Assembly: GCA_029204225.1 (NCBI GenBank)
Contig: CM055107.1
Location: 12,974,040-13,038,039, forward strand
Length of the DNA stretch: 64,000 nucleotides
Source of the DNA: Diphasiastrum complanatum
Lineage: Eukaryota > Streptophyta > Lycopodiopsida > Lycopodiales > Lycopodiaceae
Direction of reading: 5' to 3'
The position numbers were made by a program, and so were the translations under genes. The number at the start of each line of letters is the position of its first letter. Position 1 is the stretch's first letter. Of the stretch, positions 49,701-60,096 are shown piece by piece. The notes beneath the pieces are model-generated. The model made no database searches. It was given only the letters and a program-made list of their open reading frames with translations, and was not told the DNA's origin.

Positions 49701-50277
49701 CAACAAAACGACAACACAACGTGGCACAGCTTGACAATGGCTGGCTTCACAAGAAAATTTTGAACCACCAACGTTCAATTGTTAATTGTTAGCAAGTCGT
49801 AAATTACATTTCAATCATGATCCCCGGGTGTTCAAATCGAGGAGGTTTGAATCTCAATTTGATTTATTTGAAACTTCTTAAAAATTTAAATTTAGCTCTT
49901 GCCAAACAATTTGAAAAACCCCTAGAAACTCCTCCAAATTCAAAAGAAACTGGAAAGAAACTTGACTAATTTCTATGAGATTAGAATCAAGAATCGTTCC
50001 CCAATCTATTTTGCACAAGGATTTTATTTTTCTCATGCCAGATTTGAGGCGTTAATTAAGAGAAACAATTCAGTCAGCGAAGCTATTGTTCAACAATGGC
50101 ATAGTGCAAACAGATTTTAGGCCCCTCTTCGTGATGCAAACCAGAATCACACACAAAAGGAATGGTATAAGACAAGTAAGTAAGTAGTTAAGTACTGACT
50201 GCCATGAGAGTTCGATCAGAGGACTCCAAGGCCTTGGCTGTGTTACGAATTCGCTCCAGTGGTGCAGCCCCCGCCAT
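37381..50277 (-). CDS. MMS21: SUMO E3 ligase MMS21/HPY2 (NSE2 subunit of SMC5/6), seven exons
   Basis: Exons in order: 50200-50277, 47095-47166, 46776-46886, 46532-46642, 44070-44209, 39582-39673, 37381-37526. Every intron is GT...AG and the joined frame is 250 codons with stop (249 residues), the usual size of plant MMS21. The N-terminal half is helical, for binding SMC5. The family signature NVHHAGEPMPG...EDIVMT (125-144) precedes the SP-RING: CPLSGKPVTEL (155-165), then DCRHVYE (173-179) and GCPRIL (202-207). C155, C174, H176 and C203 are the likely structural and zinc residues. The end is acidic (ELDEDEA). It adds SUMO to proteins within the SMC5/6 complex for DNA repair and to hold root meristem cells out of early endocycling. 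The 750-base coding sequence is spread over 12.9 kb. Confidence 0.95.
37715..37762. repeat. (GA)n microsatellite in MMS21 intron 6
   Basis: About 24 GA units. It makes a Leu-Ser repeat frame on the minus strand that is not real. Confidence 0.97.
37981..38360 (-). pseudogene. LINE fragment (RT and C-terminal zinc region) inside MMS21 intron 6
   Basis: On the minus strand ILFYADDVGLLSPY (near 38270-38312) is a reverse transcriptase YADD box of LINE type. Downstream, CPILHEIRGRYYCLYCEQPL (near 38080-38138) and YVDQSCVALMTREMFVLRR, with a stop at 37981-37983, resemble the C-terminal end of plant LINE ORF2 (CP...EIRGRY..LF...DQRCLALF..E). Stops and deletions in between show that it is a relic. 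Family assignment comes from remembered motifs only. Confidence 0.55.
39674..44069 (-). other. MMS21 intron 5 (4.4 kb)
   Basis: The largest intron, splitting the SP-RING between PVR and ADCRHVYE. It contains a copia gag relic (42440-43005) on the plus strand and an isolated CCACACGTGTGG palindrome at 41556-41567 like those in the copia LTRs of this window, suggesting a decayed LTR. Confidence 0.85.
42440..43005 (+). pseudogene. Copia gag relic in MMS21 intron 5
   Basis: Broken frames read FKMQNILMRHGCWYLL, then VKYDIIPCIIDAKRLSEAWD and IFKSMYK (42648-42731), then in another frame ENITDYLTRIKDIRDHL (near 42891-42941). This is the order of copia gag (W..K..N.L...W, AW..L...Y, ..YL..IK.I.D.L). 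A stretch at 42750-42870 interrupts it. No pol remains. It lies antisense to MMS21. Confidence 0.7.
44210..46531 (-). other. MMS21 intron 4 (2.3 kb)
   Basis: Between the codons for W124 and N125. No gene or transposon recognised inside. Confidence 0.85.
48617..48735. repeat. Three-unit imperfect tandem repeat
   Basis: Units of about 32-49 bases start GGCTTTGGGCCC or GGCCTTGGGCCC at 48617, 48666 and 48704 and contain TTGACATTTAGAC in the first two. Confidence 0.8.
49150..49496. mobile_element. Possible non-autonomous DNA transposon (hAT-like MITE)
   Basis: A 347-base segment is flanked by an 8-base direct repeat ACCTATAC (49142-49149 and 49497-49504), the size made by hAT transposases. Its right part is packed with GAACCGT/ACGGTTC in both orientations, including a perfect 12-base inverted repeat (49430-49441 and 49450-49461, loop 8). 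Terminal inverted repeats are weak (CATAGAACC against AGAATCAATG), so the class is uncertain. It lies in MMS21 intron 1. Confidence 0.45.
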
Positions 50278-50309
50278 GTTGTGAGACTCAAAGGACTCTC
50301 AAAACCCAA

Positions 50310-50515
50310 ATGAGTGCGATCCAACAACCCAAAATATTACTTCTTTCCGATACCACTGTGTCGCGGAGTGAGCTCTAGAGCAGTGAATGGGTGCGATCCA
50401 ACAACCCAAAATGTTACACTTTTTTCCTCCCTGCCCATGTCCTTCCTTGCAGCTCTATCTTCAAGCTCTTTCCTCCTTGCCCATGTCCTTCCTTGCAGCT
50501 CTATCTCCAAGCAAC
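50310..50515. repeat. Short repeats upstream of MMS21
   Basis: GTGCGATCCAACAACCCAAA occurs at about 50315 and 50390. A unit of 43-45 bases with GCCCATGTCCTTCCTTGCAG occurs twice between 50430 and 50515. They lie within 250 bases upstream of the MMS21 start codon, in its promoter or 5' leader. Confidence 0.85.
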
Positions 50516-50816
50516 CATCGTTCACACTCTTTATTTTCTTTGCACTCCTTCAAACCTGTAGGAGGGAAAGAGGGTATGTGGTTTTATACACACTAATTAG
50601 TTCATTGTTGAGGCCGTCATATGGCATAATTTTACTCCTTTGTTGAGGGTTAACCTATAAAAGTTGAGGTGGCACTCTTAAGGTAAGAGCTCAAAGATTA
50701 GATTGAAAATGATTTTGTTCTTATATGTTTTTTCAACGCAATCTCTATTTTGTTTTTTCTTTTCTCACAATTGAATGCCTTGCATAAGGCAAAGCTTTCA
50801 TTATATACTAATCACC

Positions 50817-50899
50817 CAACAGGGTTGGCTCAACTGGTTAGCTTGGCATCCAAAATTTCTTTGGTCCCAGGTTCGAGCCTCCCCTTGGAAACCAAGAAG
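50817..50899 (+). mobile_element. Short tRNA-derived SINE, copy 2 (upstream of MMS21)
   Basis: An 83-base body holds an A box (TGGCTCAACTGG, 50826-50837) and a B box (GGTTCGAGCC, 50870-50879). It is flanked by a perfect 18-base target-site duplication, CATTATATACTAATCACC (50799-50816 and 50900-50917). The A box departs from the tRNA consensus at one position relative to copy 1. The end, CCTTGGAAACCAAGAAG, is shared with copy 1. It lies about 540 bases upstream of the MMS21 start codon. Confidence 0.88.
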
Positions 50900-50917
50900 C
50901 ATTATATACTAATCACC

Positions 50918-51403
50918 TTGTTAGTTTTCCCGCCATAGCATATTAGTCTATCACTACTATTTGTGAAAAGGTGACCTGTGTGTGCTATGTGAGTTTAAGA
51001 TTTAGAATTGTTGATTTTTAATGTTCTAAGTCTTTTCTTTAATCTCAACTTTTTTGATTTTTAACAAATCTAATGTTTCCATGAGTTTATTGTTTGGGTG
51101 CATGAATAGGGCTAAGCCTACCTTCTTGTGATCTTTTAATCTCCTTGTTTGTTTATGTAGAAAGCTTATGGGCTTTGGAGATTGGACATTACGTTTGGGC
51201 TTTAAATCATAAAAGGCATTTGGCCCATAAAGCCCATGGACTTTGAAGTATGTACCAATCTATAGATAACAAGTGTCTGATCTAGGGCTCAATTTGAGTG
51301 CACATCTAGATTCATCATCAAGCTAGAAATCATGCATCTACCATGCTAGAACTTGGAAATACATGAAAAACTCATCAAAATCACTAAGATCCAATATACT
51401 ATT
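50918..51403. other. Spacer between SINE and copia element C
   Basis: No gene recognised. Its last five bases (CTATT) are the left target-site duplication of element C. Confidence 0.5.
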
Positions 51404-51674
51404 AGTTAGAATTAAAGTAGAATCATTGTGCTACTGTACTGTGGGTCCTATCAGTTGATAAGGATCAGTTGGCCTCGCCACAAGGCAAGTCGACGGGACA
51501 CGCATCCCGCCAACGACAACCTTGGTCATGCATGGGTTGCCTGAATGAACAACTATATGTACAGTGTAATTTCATTTTGAGAAATACAGTTATGTGAGCT
51601 TGTTGTGGAGAGTGTTTTCTGTCTGTGTTACTGTGTAGCATGATTTGTGTTCTTGTTCGAAGCAAATTCTAAGT
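51404..51674 (+). repeat. Element C 5' LTR (271 bp)
   Basis: It matches 63488-63760. The boundaries are fixed by the CTATT duplication on the left and by the primer-binding site on the right. A conserved stretch inside has the palindromic CCTCGCCACAAGGC region. Confidence 0.88.
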
Positions 51675-51686
51675 TGGTATCAGAGC
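51675..51686 (+). other. Element C primer-binding site
   Basis: TGGTATCAGAGC, complementary to the 3' end of initiator methionine tRNA, begins at the base after the LTR. Confidence 0.92.
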
Positions 51687-52942
51687 CGTACAGGGAGTGT
51701 ACACAGTACAGCATCGTCGTTGAAGAGAGCTTCGGGAGAACTGTCTTCTGAGAGTTCGGGGTTTACGGCGGGTTGAAGACGGAAGGAGAAGCACTGGTGC
51801 AGAGAGTTTGGCACATAGAAACTTGGTGAGCTTGAGACTGTGTGAGGATTCAGAGACAAGGGTTGTCGGCTAAATCAGAACCTCAGCAAACGGAATTTTG
51901 AAATTCCGAAGCAGGCTATATGGTGTTTGCAGTCAGTGTGCATTCAATCGGACACCGTTTGACAAACGGATTGAAGCATCAGAGTTCTAGCAGTAGGACG
52001 ACCTCAGAGCAAGAGGATAGGCCTGTCAGAACACTGTGAATTGGATGCCAAGAAGAGATTTGTGTGAAAAACCCTAGTTTGGGGTTTGGGAGCACAAAAT
52101 CAGAGATTTCTCTCTATTCTGAACCGTTTTGCAAGCTGTAAAAACCCAAAGGAGGGCGCCCTAGCAGTGCGAATCAGGTCTGAAGTGGTCATGGACAGTC
52201 GCGCTTTAGTTGTGAAGTAATCAGAATACCTTGAGGGCAGCCATAGCTGGTAAGCTAGAGGAGGAGGAAGCCGTGAGAGAGTAGGCAACTCACGCGCGCC
52301 CAACGCGGCGGATAGCGTAGTGTATTTGAGGGAATCCATGGCTGGAAGAGTCCATTTTAGAGCCCCAGATCGCTAACAGCCGTCTAATCGATAATGAGTT
52401 TATTCAACGATGAGGATTGAGCGTGGGGAGACAAATGTAAGCCGCAGGATTAAAAGCCACCATTGGATTCAATTGAAAAGGGCCCTGAAGAATTGAAGTG
52501 CATTCTGGCCTTCAACTTCATTAATAATTTTCATACTGAAATTGGAGTTGGGTCCCTTCACAAGTGAAGTGTGAACTTTCTTCAAGGTGAAGAAACAATT
52601 CAAAAACAAGGAAAATCCATATTTTTGGGTCCTTTGCCCGTTTTGACCCAAACGAAAGGCTATAACCTCCAAACGAAGGGCACCCAGACTATACCTGCAA
52701 GTATGGTACAGCAAAACAGAGTGATTGCAGCTGAGAAAGTGTTCGGAGTGCACCAAAAGTGATTTCACCATTCCATTGGGCACGTAGTTGGGAGTTGACG
52801 ACTGAGTGCATTTTGGAAGGCGACGCCGATTTGGCTTTCAAATTGGTGGAAAATCGACGAGTGGCCTGGTAAGGAAAAAAGCGCAGGTCATTATTTTCAA
52901 CTTCTGACATCGCAGTTGGCCTCGGCATACTGCTTTTAGCCT
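51687..52942 (+). other. Element C leader before gag
   Basis: About 1.25 kb between primer-binding site and the gag ATG. It is GC-richer than neighbouring DNA and has no long conserved frame; it would be the untranslated leader with the packaging signal. Confidence 0.6.
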
Positions 52943-55504
52943 ATGGCAGAAGTTTCAAGCAGTTTTGCTATGGCAAACATGGGAGAGTCCATTTTGAGTG
53001 AAAGTAGCAAATTGGACGGGATTTCCAACTATGCAGTGTGGAAATTCAAAATGAAAAATATACTAATGGAGAAAGACGTGTGGGAAGTCGATAGGTGATG
53101 AGAGAAGACCGCCAAATGAAGCGGATATCAAAGTATTTGACAAAAAGATGAGGAAAGCTTTGACCTTCATTAACTTGTCAGTGAAGGATCACATCATTAT
53201 CCACGTTTGTGATGCTGTTACACCCAGACAGACATGGGATGTGCTAAAGGAGCAGTTTGAGACGTCAAATCCATCAAGAATCATGTTTCTGAAGTCAAAG
53301 CTAAATAGTGTCCGAATGGAACAAGGAGAGCACATTCAGACGTATATGACCAGAATCAAAACAATGAGGGATGAATTGCATTCTATTGGTGAGCACATAT
53401 GTGATGTGGAGCTGATGCACAATGCATTGTGCGGCATTGCAAAACCCTATCAGATGTTTGTGAGCGGAATAGCATCAAGGGAAAGATTGTCAACCTTTGA
53501 CGAGCTCACAGGAATCTTGATGCAGGAAGAGCAACGGCGAGAAATGGTGAAAGCTAGACGTCAAAATACTGACGATCAGGCACTTGCGACACGCCAAAAA
53601 CAAGGAAAGGCCAAGGGCAAGAAGAAGTCTACAGCAATTTTCCAAGTCTCTGGAGGATGAGGGATCTTTCAGTAAGACCAAGAAGAAAGGCAAGTGCTTC
53701 CATTGTGGTAAAAAGGGCTATTGGAAGAGTGAATGTCGCAAATTCCTAGCGGAACAAGGCAAGGGGAAACCAAAGCAAGCAGGTAACCTTGTCAATGAGG
53801 GTGAGATTGAAGACTCAAGCATCTTCATATCTGCATTTTCATCTAATCAAGATGATCAAGTGTGGTATATTGACTCGGGAGCCACAAGACACATGACAAG
53901 TAACAAGAATTGGTTCAGAGCTTGAAAGTGTTGGATAACGGAACGTCTGTTTCACAAGCAAATGGCGATGTGTGCAAGATCAAGGGGATAGGCACCGTTT
54001 CAATCCAACTACTTGATGGCAAAAGCAGGATGATCATGGAGGTACTTTACGTACCAGGTTTGAAGAAAAATTTACTTTCTGTTGGAGTCAAAACTGATCA
54101 AAAGTTGAAAGTAGAATTCGCCCATGATCGTTGCTTTGTGAAGGATGTGAACCAAAAGTTCAAAGTTATTGCGGATGGAGTAAGGGAGCCCAATACAAAA
54201 TTGTACATGTTGAATGCTACAATCAAGGGGCAATATGGACTTGTATCATCCATTCCAAAACTGAGCTGTGGCATAAGAGGCTTGGTCACTTGAACTTGGG
54301 AAGCCTCAATTTGATGAGAAAATTGGAGATGGTAACAGGATTGCCTACTATAGAAGACCACTTGAAATCGATGTGCGAATCATGTGTATATGGGAAGCAT
54401 CGTCGATAGAAGTTCAATAAAGGGGGTGTTGCAAGGGCAAAGAACATCCTGGATTTAATCCACACAGATTTACGCGAGCCTATGATGACCATGTCCTTAG
54501 GTAAAGCCTTCTATCTCATGACCTTTATTGATAATATGTCATGTAAGACGTGGATCTACTTCTTGAAGAAGGAGGTGAATACAAGTCTAATGACTTCAAT
54601 GATCTTTGTGATCAATGTGGGATTAAAAGACAATTTACGCAAGCTCATACTCCTGCTCTCAATGGTGTAGCTGAGCGCAAGAATCGTATGATTGTGAAAA
54701 GTGCCAGATCTATGCTAGCTGAGATGAAACTACCAAAAGATTTTTGGTCAGAAGCATGCAGTACGGCAGTCTATCTTCAACATAGAATTCCTACCATTGC
54801 CATACCAAAAATAACACCTGATGAAGCATTCACGAAGAAGAAGCCAAAGGTGAACCACTTGCGAATCTTTGGATGTAAGGCCTTTGTACACATTCCTAAG
54901 GAAGAGAGACATAAACTTGATGTGAAAGCTATCAAGTGTACATTCCTAGGATATGATGAACGTGTGAAGGGCTATAGATGTTTTGATCAAGTGGAAAACA
55001 AAATCCATGTAAGCTGTGATGTTATCTTTGATGAATCCAAGATGTATGAAGACGAGGATGCTGAGAAGATAGATACATCTAGTGGGAAAGATGGTATAGT
55101 GAGGATACCTCCTGATGATGATCCATTCATTGACCTTCCAAGTGATGAACACGAGGATACATCTCAAGATACTACTACTCAACCCCAAGAAACAGATTGG
55201 AGAGGTAGAGATAAACCTTTTGGTGCAAGAAGGATTGAAGTTGCAGGTGACAAACGCAAGGAGAAGGATGTACCATGGGATACATTTTCACCAGAAGCCG
55301 ATCACCTGACAGGAAGCTCCCTAAGTGGTTTGAGAGATTGTTGGAGAGCCGCGACATGGATGACTTTCCATGATCATCTAGCCAGGGAGAGCTACAAAGA
55401 TCAACAAGAGAGAAGACACAACCTGAAAGGTATGAAGCAAATTATGCTCTCTTATCTAGCATTATTCAAAGCAAATAACCTTCGACTTATGGTGAAGCGA
55501 AGGA
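52943..55504 (+). pseudogene. Element C gag-pol, first part (gag to end of integrase), disabled
   Basis: The ATG at 52943 opens MAEVSSSFAMANMGESILSE. A frameshift near 53090 and others near 53640, 53920, 54290 and 54410 break it. Gag (53148-53660) is followed by a zinc knuckle whose histidine has become tyrosine (CFHCGKKGYWKSEC, near 53697-53738), a protease motif YIDSGATRHMT (near 53865), the integrase zinc region LWHKRLGHLN (near 54265) and the integrase core. About 30 codons are missing between WIYFLKKE and GGEYKSND (near 54565), removing the middle of the catalytic core. The frame runs into element B at the codons for AKD. Confidence 0.92.
55500..55504. other. Left target-site duplication of element B (AAGGA)
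   Basis: AAGGA precedes the left LTR and recurs at 61925-61929 after the right LTR. Removing one copy restores the element C reading GEAK-DDDIWVKAM. Confidence 0.93.
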
Positions 55505-56159
55505 TGTGAAAAATACAGATCCTAAGTGGATCTAAACTCCAAGATCATTGGCTTGAATGCTTGCACTCCAAACTACATAAGCTAGGAATTGGCAACACAT
55601 TCTATGCTACCTAGAATGCAAAGAACTTGATCAAAAAGCATTTATCACAAATGGAAACTTCCATAAACATCAAGTGCGGCCCAAAATAACATTATACAGT
55701 CCATAATACATCAACCTACCACTTTTGGAAAGCACCTAAGATCATACACAATAGCTTGAAGACAATACACACAACAATGCTCTCAATGGAGGAAGAAACA
55801 ATGACAATGATCTATTGATCTCAATGAAGCATACAAAAGGTTTCTCCAACCTGTTCTCCACGACTTCCCTACTATTTATGGATGAGGAAGATGACTCTCT
55901 CTCCTCTCTCTAGAAGGTACTTGACCCTAGATATTCCCTATATAGGAAAAATAGCTAAAAATGGCTTATATGACCAAAATACATCAAAATGGTCTCATTT
56001 TGAAGGGTATGAAGTTTGACACTTCATCATACTGAAAAAATACAGTAAATAAAAACATTGTGGCCTGGTTCACACGTGTGAAACTCCAGAACCAAAACTA
56101 TTTACAATTTTAGCCAATTTAGGCCTCAAACTAGCTAGGAAATGTTGACAATTTTCACA
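55505..56159 (-). repeat. Element B 3' LTR (655 bp)
   Basis: In element orientation it starts TGTGAAAATTG at 56159, directly after the purine tract GAAGAGAGAG. It contains a TTCACACGTGTGAA palindrome around 56069-56082 and a TATATAGG-like promoter motif near 55940. Confidence 0.95.
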
Positions 56160-59100
56160 CTCTCTCTTCAACATTGGATGCTAGTTTCAACATAGTCTTT
56201 GAGCACATTCCAAGATTAGATCTATGCATTAAATATAGGTCCTTTCCCAATGGTTTGGTGAAGATATCAGCCACACACTCCTTTGAAGAGACATGTTGAA
56301 GCTCCACCTCTTTGGCAATGACTTGATCTCTCACAAAATGGTGAGCAATCTCAATGTGCTTGCTCCTTGCATGAAAAACAGGATTGCTTGCCAAGCTTTG
56401 GGCTGAAAGGTTATCACAAAGTATGATTGGAGTCTTCTCTGGTTCCAGCAAGTGAAGATCCAATAACATCCTCTTGATCCAAAGAATCTCCTTGGTGCAT
56501 GTTGTTAATGCCTTGTACTCGGCTTCGGTGGAAGATAGAGAGATAGTTGGTTGCTTCTTTTATAGCCATGAGACCACTCCATCTCCAAGATAGATTGCAA
56601 AGGCACTTGTTGACTTCCTATCCATTTGATCACCTACAAAATCTGAATCTGAAAATCCACAAAGGTTAGGTGTAGTACCTCCATACAAGATGCCAAAATC
56701 TCTAGATCCCGAGATGTATCTAAGTACTCTCTTTCCTAGCTTCCAATGAGCCTCACTAGGATCTTGCATAAATTGACTTAGTTTACCAACCACAAAGCTT
56801 AGATCAGGTCTTGTGATGGTTAACCATATAAGAGATCCTATTAGCTTTCTATAGAGAGTAATGTCCTTGAAGGATCTTTCATTACTTCTTGTAGTTAGCT
56901 TTACATTTGATTCCATAGGAGTAGAAACAACTTTACAATCTTCCATATGAAACCTTTTTAGAATAGAGTTAACATACTTTTCTTGACATATGAATGTAGA
57001 TTTAGAAGTTCTAATAATCTCTATTCCTAAGATATAATGAAGTTTACCAAGATCTTGAATTTCAAACTCTCTTTTGAGTGCCATCTTGATTTCATCTATA
57101 TCTAGATTGTTACCACCACTTAAGATAATGTCATCAACATAGATCAAAAGTAAAGTGATATCATTTTCATTCAATCTAAAGTAGAGAGAATGATCATACT
57201 CACTCATAACAAAGTTTTGAGAAAGTAAGAAGGAATTGAGCTTAGCATACCAACTCCTTGGTGCTTGCTTTAGCCCATACAAACTCTTTTGGAGATAGCA
57301 CACATGATTAGGCTCATCATGTGAAACATAGCCCTCGGGTTGCTCCATGTAAATATCTTCTTCAAGATCACCATTCAAGAAGGCATTAGTAACATCCATC
57401 TGCCACATATCCCAATCATAAAGAGTTGCAAGAGAGATTAGGATTCGAATAGTTACCATCTTTGCCACGGGTGCAAAGGTCTCATCATAGTCAATACCAT
57501 ATTCTTGAGCATACCCCTTTGCCACCAACCTTGCCTTGTACTTGTTGATTGATCCATCTTGATTTGTCTTGATCTTGAAGATCCACTTACAACCAATTGC
57601 CTTCTTGTCCTTTGGAAGCTTTACCAACCTCCATGTGTTGCTTTTGATGAGTGCTTGATGCTCATGATCCATGGCTTGGATCCATTCCTTCTTTTGAATT
57701 GCTTCACCTACACAAGTTGGTTCATCAAAAGAGGTAAGAAAAGCAAAGTTAGAGTTGTCCACCACTTGCTTTCCTTTTTCATCATAGGTTAGCCTTGATG
57801 GCTTAGCCCTTTGCCTTTGAGTCTTCCTTGAAGTTTGCTTTGGAGTGGCATCTCCATCTTCATCCAAGACATCTTGCACATCATGATGATTAGTAGGCAC
57901 ATCAACATCAACATCAACAACATTGGAAACATTCTCTTCATGAAAGATGACATCCCTACTTATGACAACTTTCTTTGTAGAAGGAATGTACACTTTGTAA
58001 GCCTTGCTTACTTCACTATAGCCAACAAACACACCCTTCTTTGATGAAGGATCTTCTTTAGTTCTATCATCAAGTGTGATATTGACAAAACATGTACATC
58101 CAAAGATCCTACAATGCTTGACACTCGGCCTTCTACCATAAAGAACCTCATGAGGAGTTTTACCATCCAAGGAAGCACTTGTCCATCTATTACATAGATA
58201 GTTAGCACATGCTAAAGCTTCCCCCCAAAAAGACTTAGCAAGATTAGCATGTAGTCTCATTGCCTTGGCACATTCACAAAGGGTTCTATTCTTCCTCTCG
58301 GCCACTCCATTCTGTTGTGGAGTCCTAGGACTAGACATCTCCCTCTTAATCCCATGTGCTATACAAAAGTCTTTGAACCTATTTGAGGTGTATTCCCCTC
58401 CATTATCAGATCTTAAGCATTTGATCTTTGTATTGAATTGGTTTTCCATTTCATTCTTGAACTTGACAAATGCAGCAAACACTTCATCCTTACTTTTAAG
58501 AAGATAGATCCAAGTATACCTACTAAAGTCATCAATGAAAGTTGCATACATCTTTGCCCCACCATTGCTAGTTGTACTAGAAGAATGAATATCAGAATGC
58601 ACAAGTTGAAAAGCTTCTTTAGATCTAGAAGTAGATCTAGAATAAGCAAGTCTATGAGATTTGGACAAGGCACAATGTTCACAAACACTATTGTTTGCAA
58701 CAAGACTTTTAGGGAGACCAAGAACAAGCTCTTTCTTTGCCATTACCTCCAAAGATTTGAAGTTGGGATGGCCCAACCTCTTGTGCCAAACTTCTTGGTT
58801 TGTCAATTGCTCCCTAGCCATACATCCTTCATGATTAGAGATCACACATGCATCAAGCTTGAAAAGTTTACCATGCCTCCTACCTTGAGCAATCAAGGAT
58901 CCACATTTACTTATCAAACATGCATCTCCAATGAACTCCACATCAAGTCCTTTGTCAATCATTTGACTTACACTAAGCAAATTCTTAGTGATTGAAGGAA
59001 TGTACAAAACATTTTCAAGATTTGCTTTCCTATTTGTTGAAAGGGAAATAGGAATAGTGCCTATGCCTTTGATGTCACATTGACCATCATTTGCAGTGTA

Positions 59101-60096
59101 GATGATGTTACCTTCTCCCTCATAAGACAATAAGGATGTAAAGTATTCCTTATGTCTTGTCATGTGAGATGAGGCTCCACTATCAATCCACCAAGGATCA
59201 TTATCATCTATGTTGGCTAACAAACTTGAAGTCATAACAAGTGATTCACATGTGTTATGTTCTTCCTCATCTATTGTAAGATTTCCTTGTCTCTCTCCTT
59301 GCTCTCTTTTCTTCTTATAACATTCATTTGCAAAATGACCTTTTATCCCACAATAAAAGCACTTGAACTTTGACTTATTGTTCTTAGTAGAAGAGGAAGA
59401 GGAAGAGTGATCATCATGATCAAAGTTACCACCTTTGGACCATTTCCCTTTGCCCTTGAATTTGCCTTTTGTGAAGAAAGCCTCTTCACCTCCACCTTGC
59501 AAGGATGCACCATCAAGCTTTGATTGCAACCTATGTTCTTCAGCCAATAAGATTTCTTGCAAGTCAACCACACTTGGCAAGACTCTTTGAATGGCAAAAC
59601 TTTGCACAAGGTTAGCATGTTCATTTAGCAAACCATTCAACATAACTTGGACTATTTCACCATCTTTTATGTTCTCATCAATGCATGCTAAATCATCACT
59701 TAGGGACTTAACTCTCAAGATAAATGCATGAGCACTTTCACCCTCTCTTTGCCTACTAGAAAATATTTGTCTCCTTAGGGTCAATACCCTAGATGTGGAC
59801 TTTGATTCAAAGAGCTTCTTTAAGGCATTCCATGCCTCACTTGCACTTTGACACTTTCCAACTTCCTTGAGAAGTTCATTTGTAACATTCATTTTAATGA
59901 TATGAAGAGCCCTTTTGGCCTTCTTATCAAACCTTTGTTGCTCTTGAAGTGTGAGAGGTCTCTCTTCAATTTCTGCAACTATGTCCATGAGTTCATTCAA
60001 CTCAAGTAAGGACTCCATCCTCACTTTCCAAGTAGAGTAGTTTGATGAACTCAACCTTTCACTAGACTCTAGCATGATCCCACCATTGGAAGCCAT
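56155..60096 (-). pseudogene. Element B gag-pol polyprotein, one nonsense codon
   Basis: A single frame of 1313 codons is broken only by TAA at 56560-56562 (codon 1179), in RNase H between VSWL and KKQPTISLSS. Relatives have serine there, and TCA to TAA is one change. Domains: gag (1-230), zinc knuckle CFYCGIKGHFANEC (about 246-259), protease WWIDSGASSHMT (about 304-315), integrase zinc region WHKRLGHPNF (near 440), integrase core with RSDNGGEYTS (near 565), reverse transcriptase with QMDVTNAFLNG and LLIYVDDIIL (about 850-1080), RNase H with GFSDSDF and, after the stop, STEAEYKAL and ADIFTKPLGK. The final stop TGA is formed inside the first bases of the 3' LTR. Before the nonsense change it would have made a full copia polyprotein. 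Confidence 0.95.

Larger units (their letters stand above)
47167..50199 (-). other. MMS21 intron 1 (3.0 kb)
   Basis: It follows the 26-codon first exon, donor GTCAGT. It contains a short tandem repeat (48617-48735) and a palindrome-rich hAT-like element (49150-49496). The donor lacks the common AAG extension, but protein continuity (TLMA then DLHNCVVMMK) supports it. Confidence 0.85.

Noticed and set aside
57559-58995. Plus-strand frames within element B
   Set aside because: They are antisense shadows of the intact gag-pol frame.
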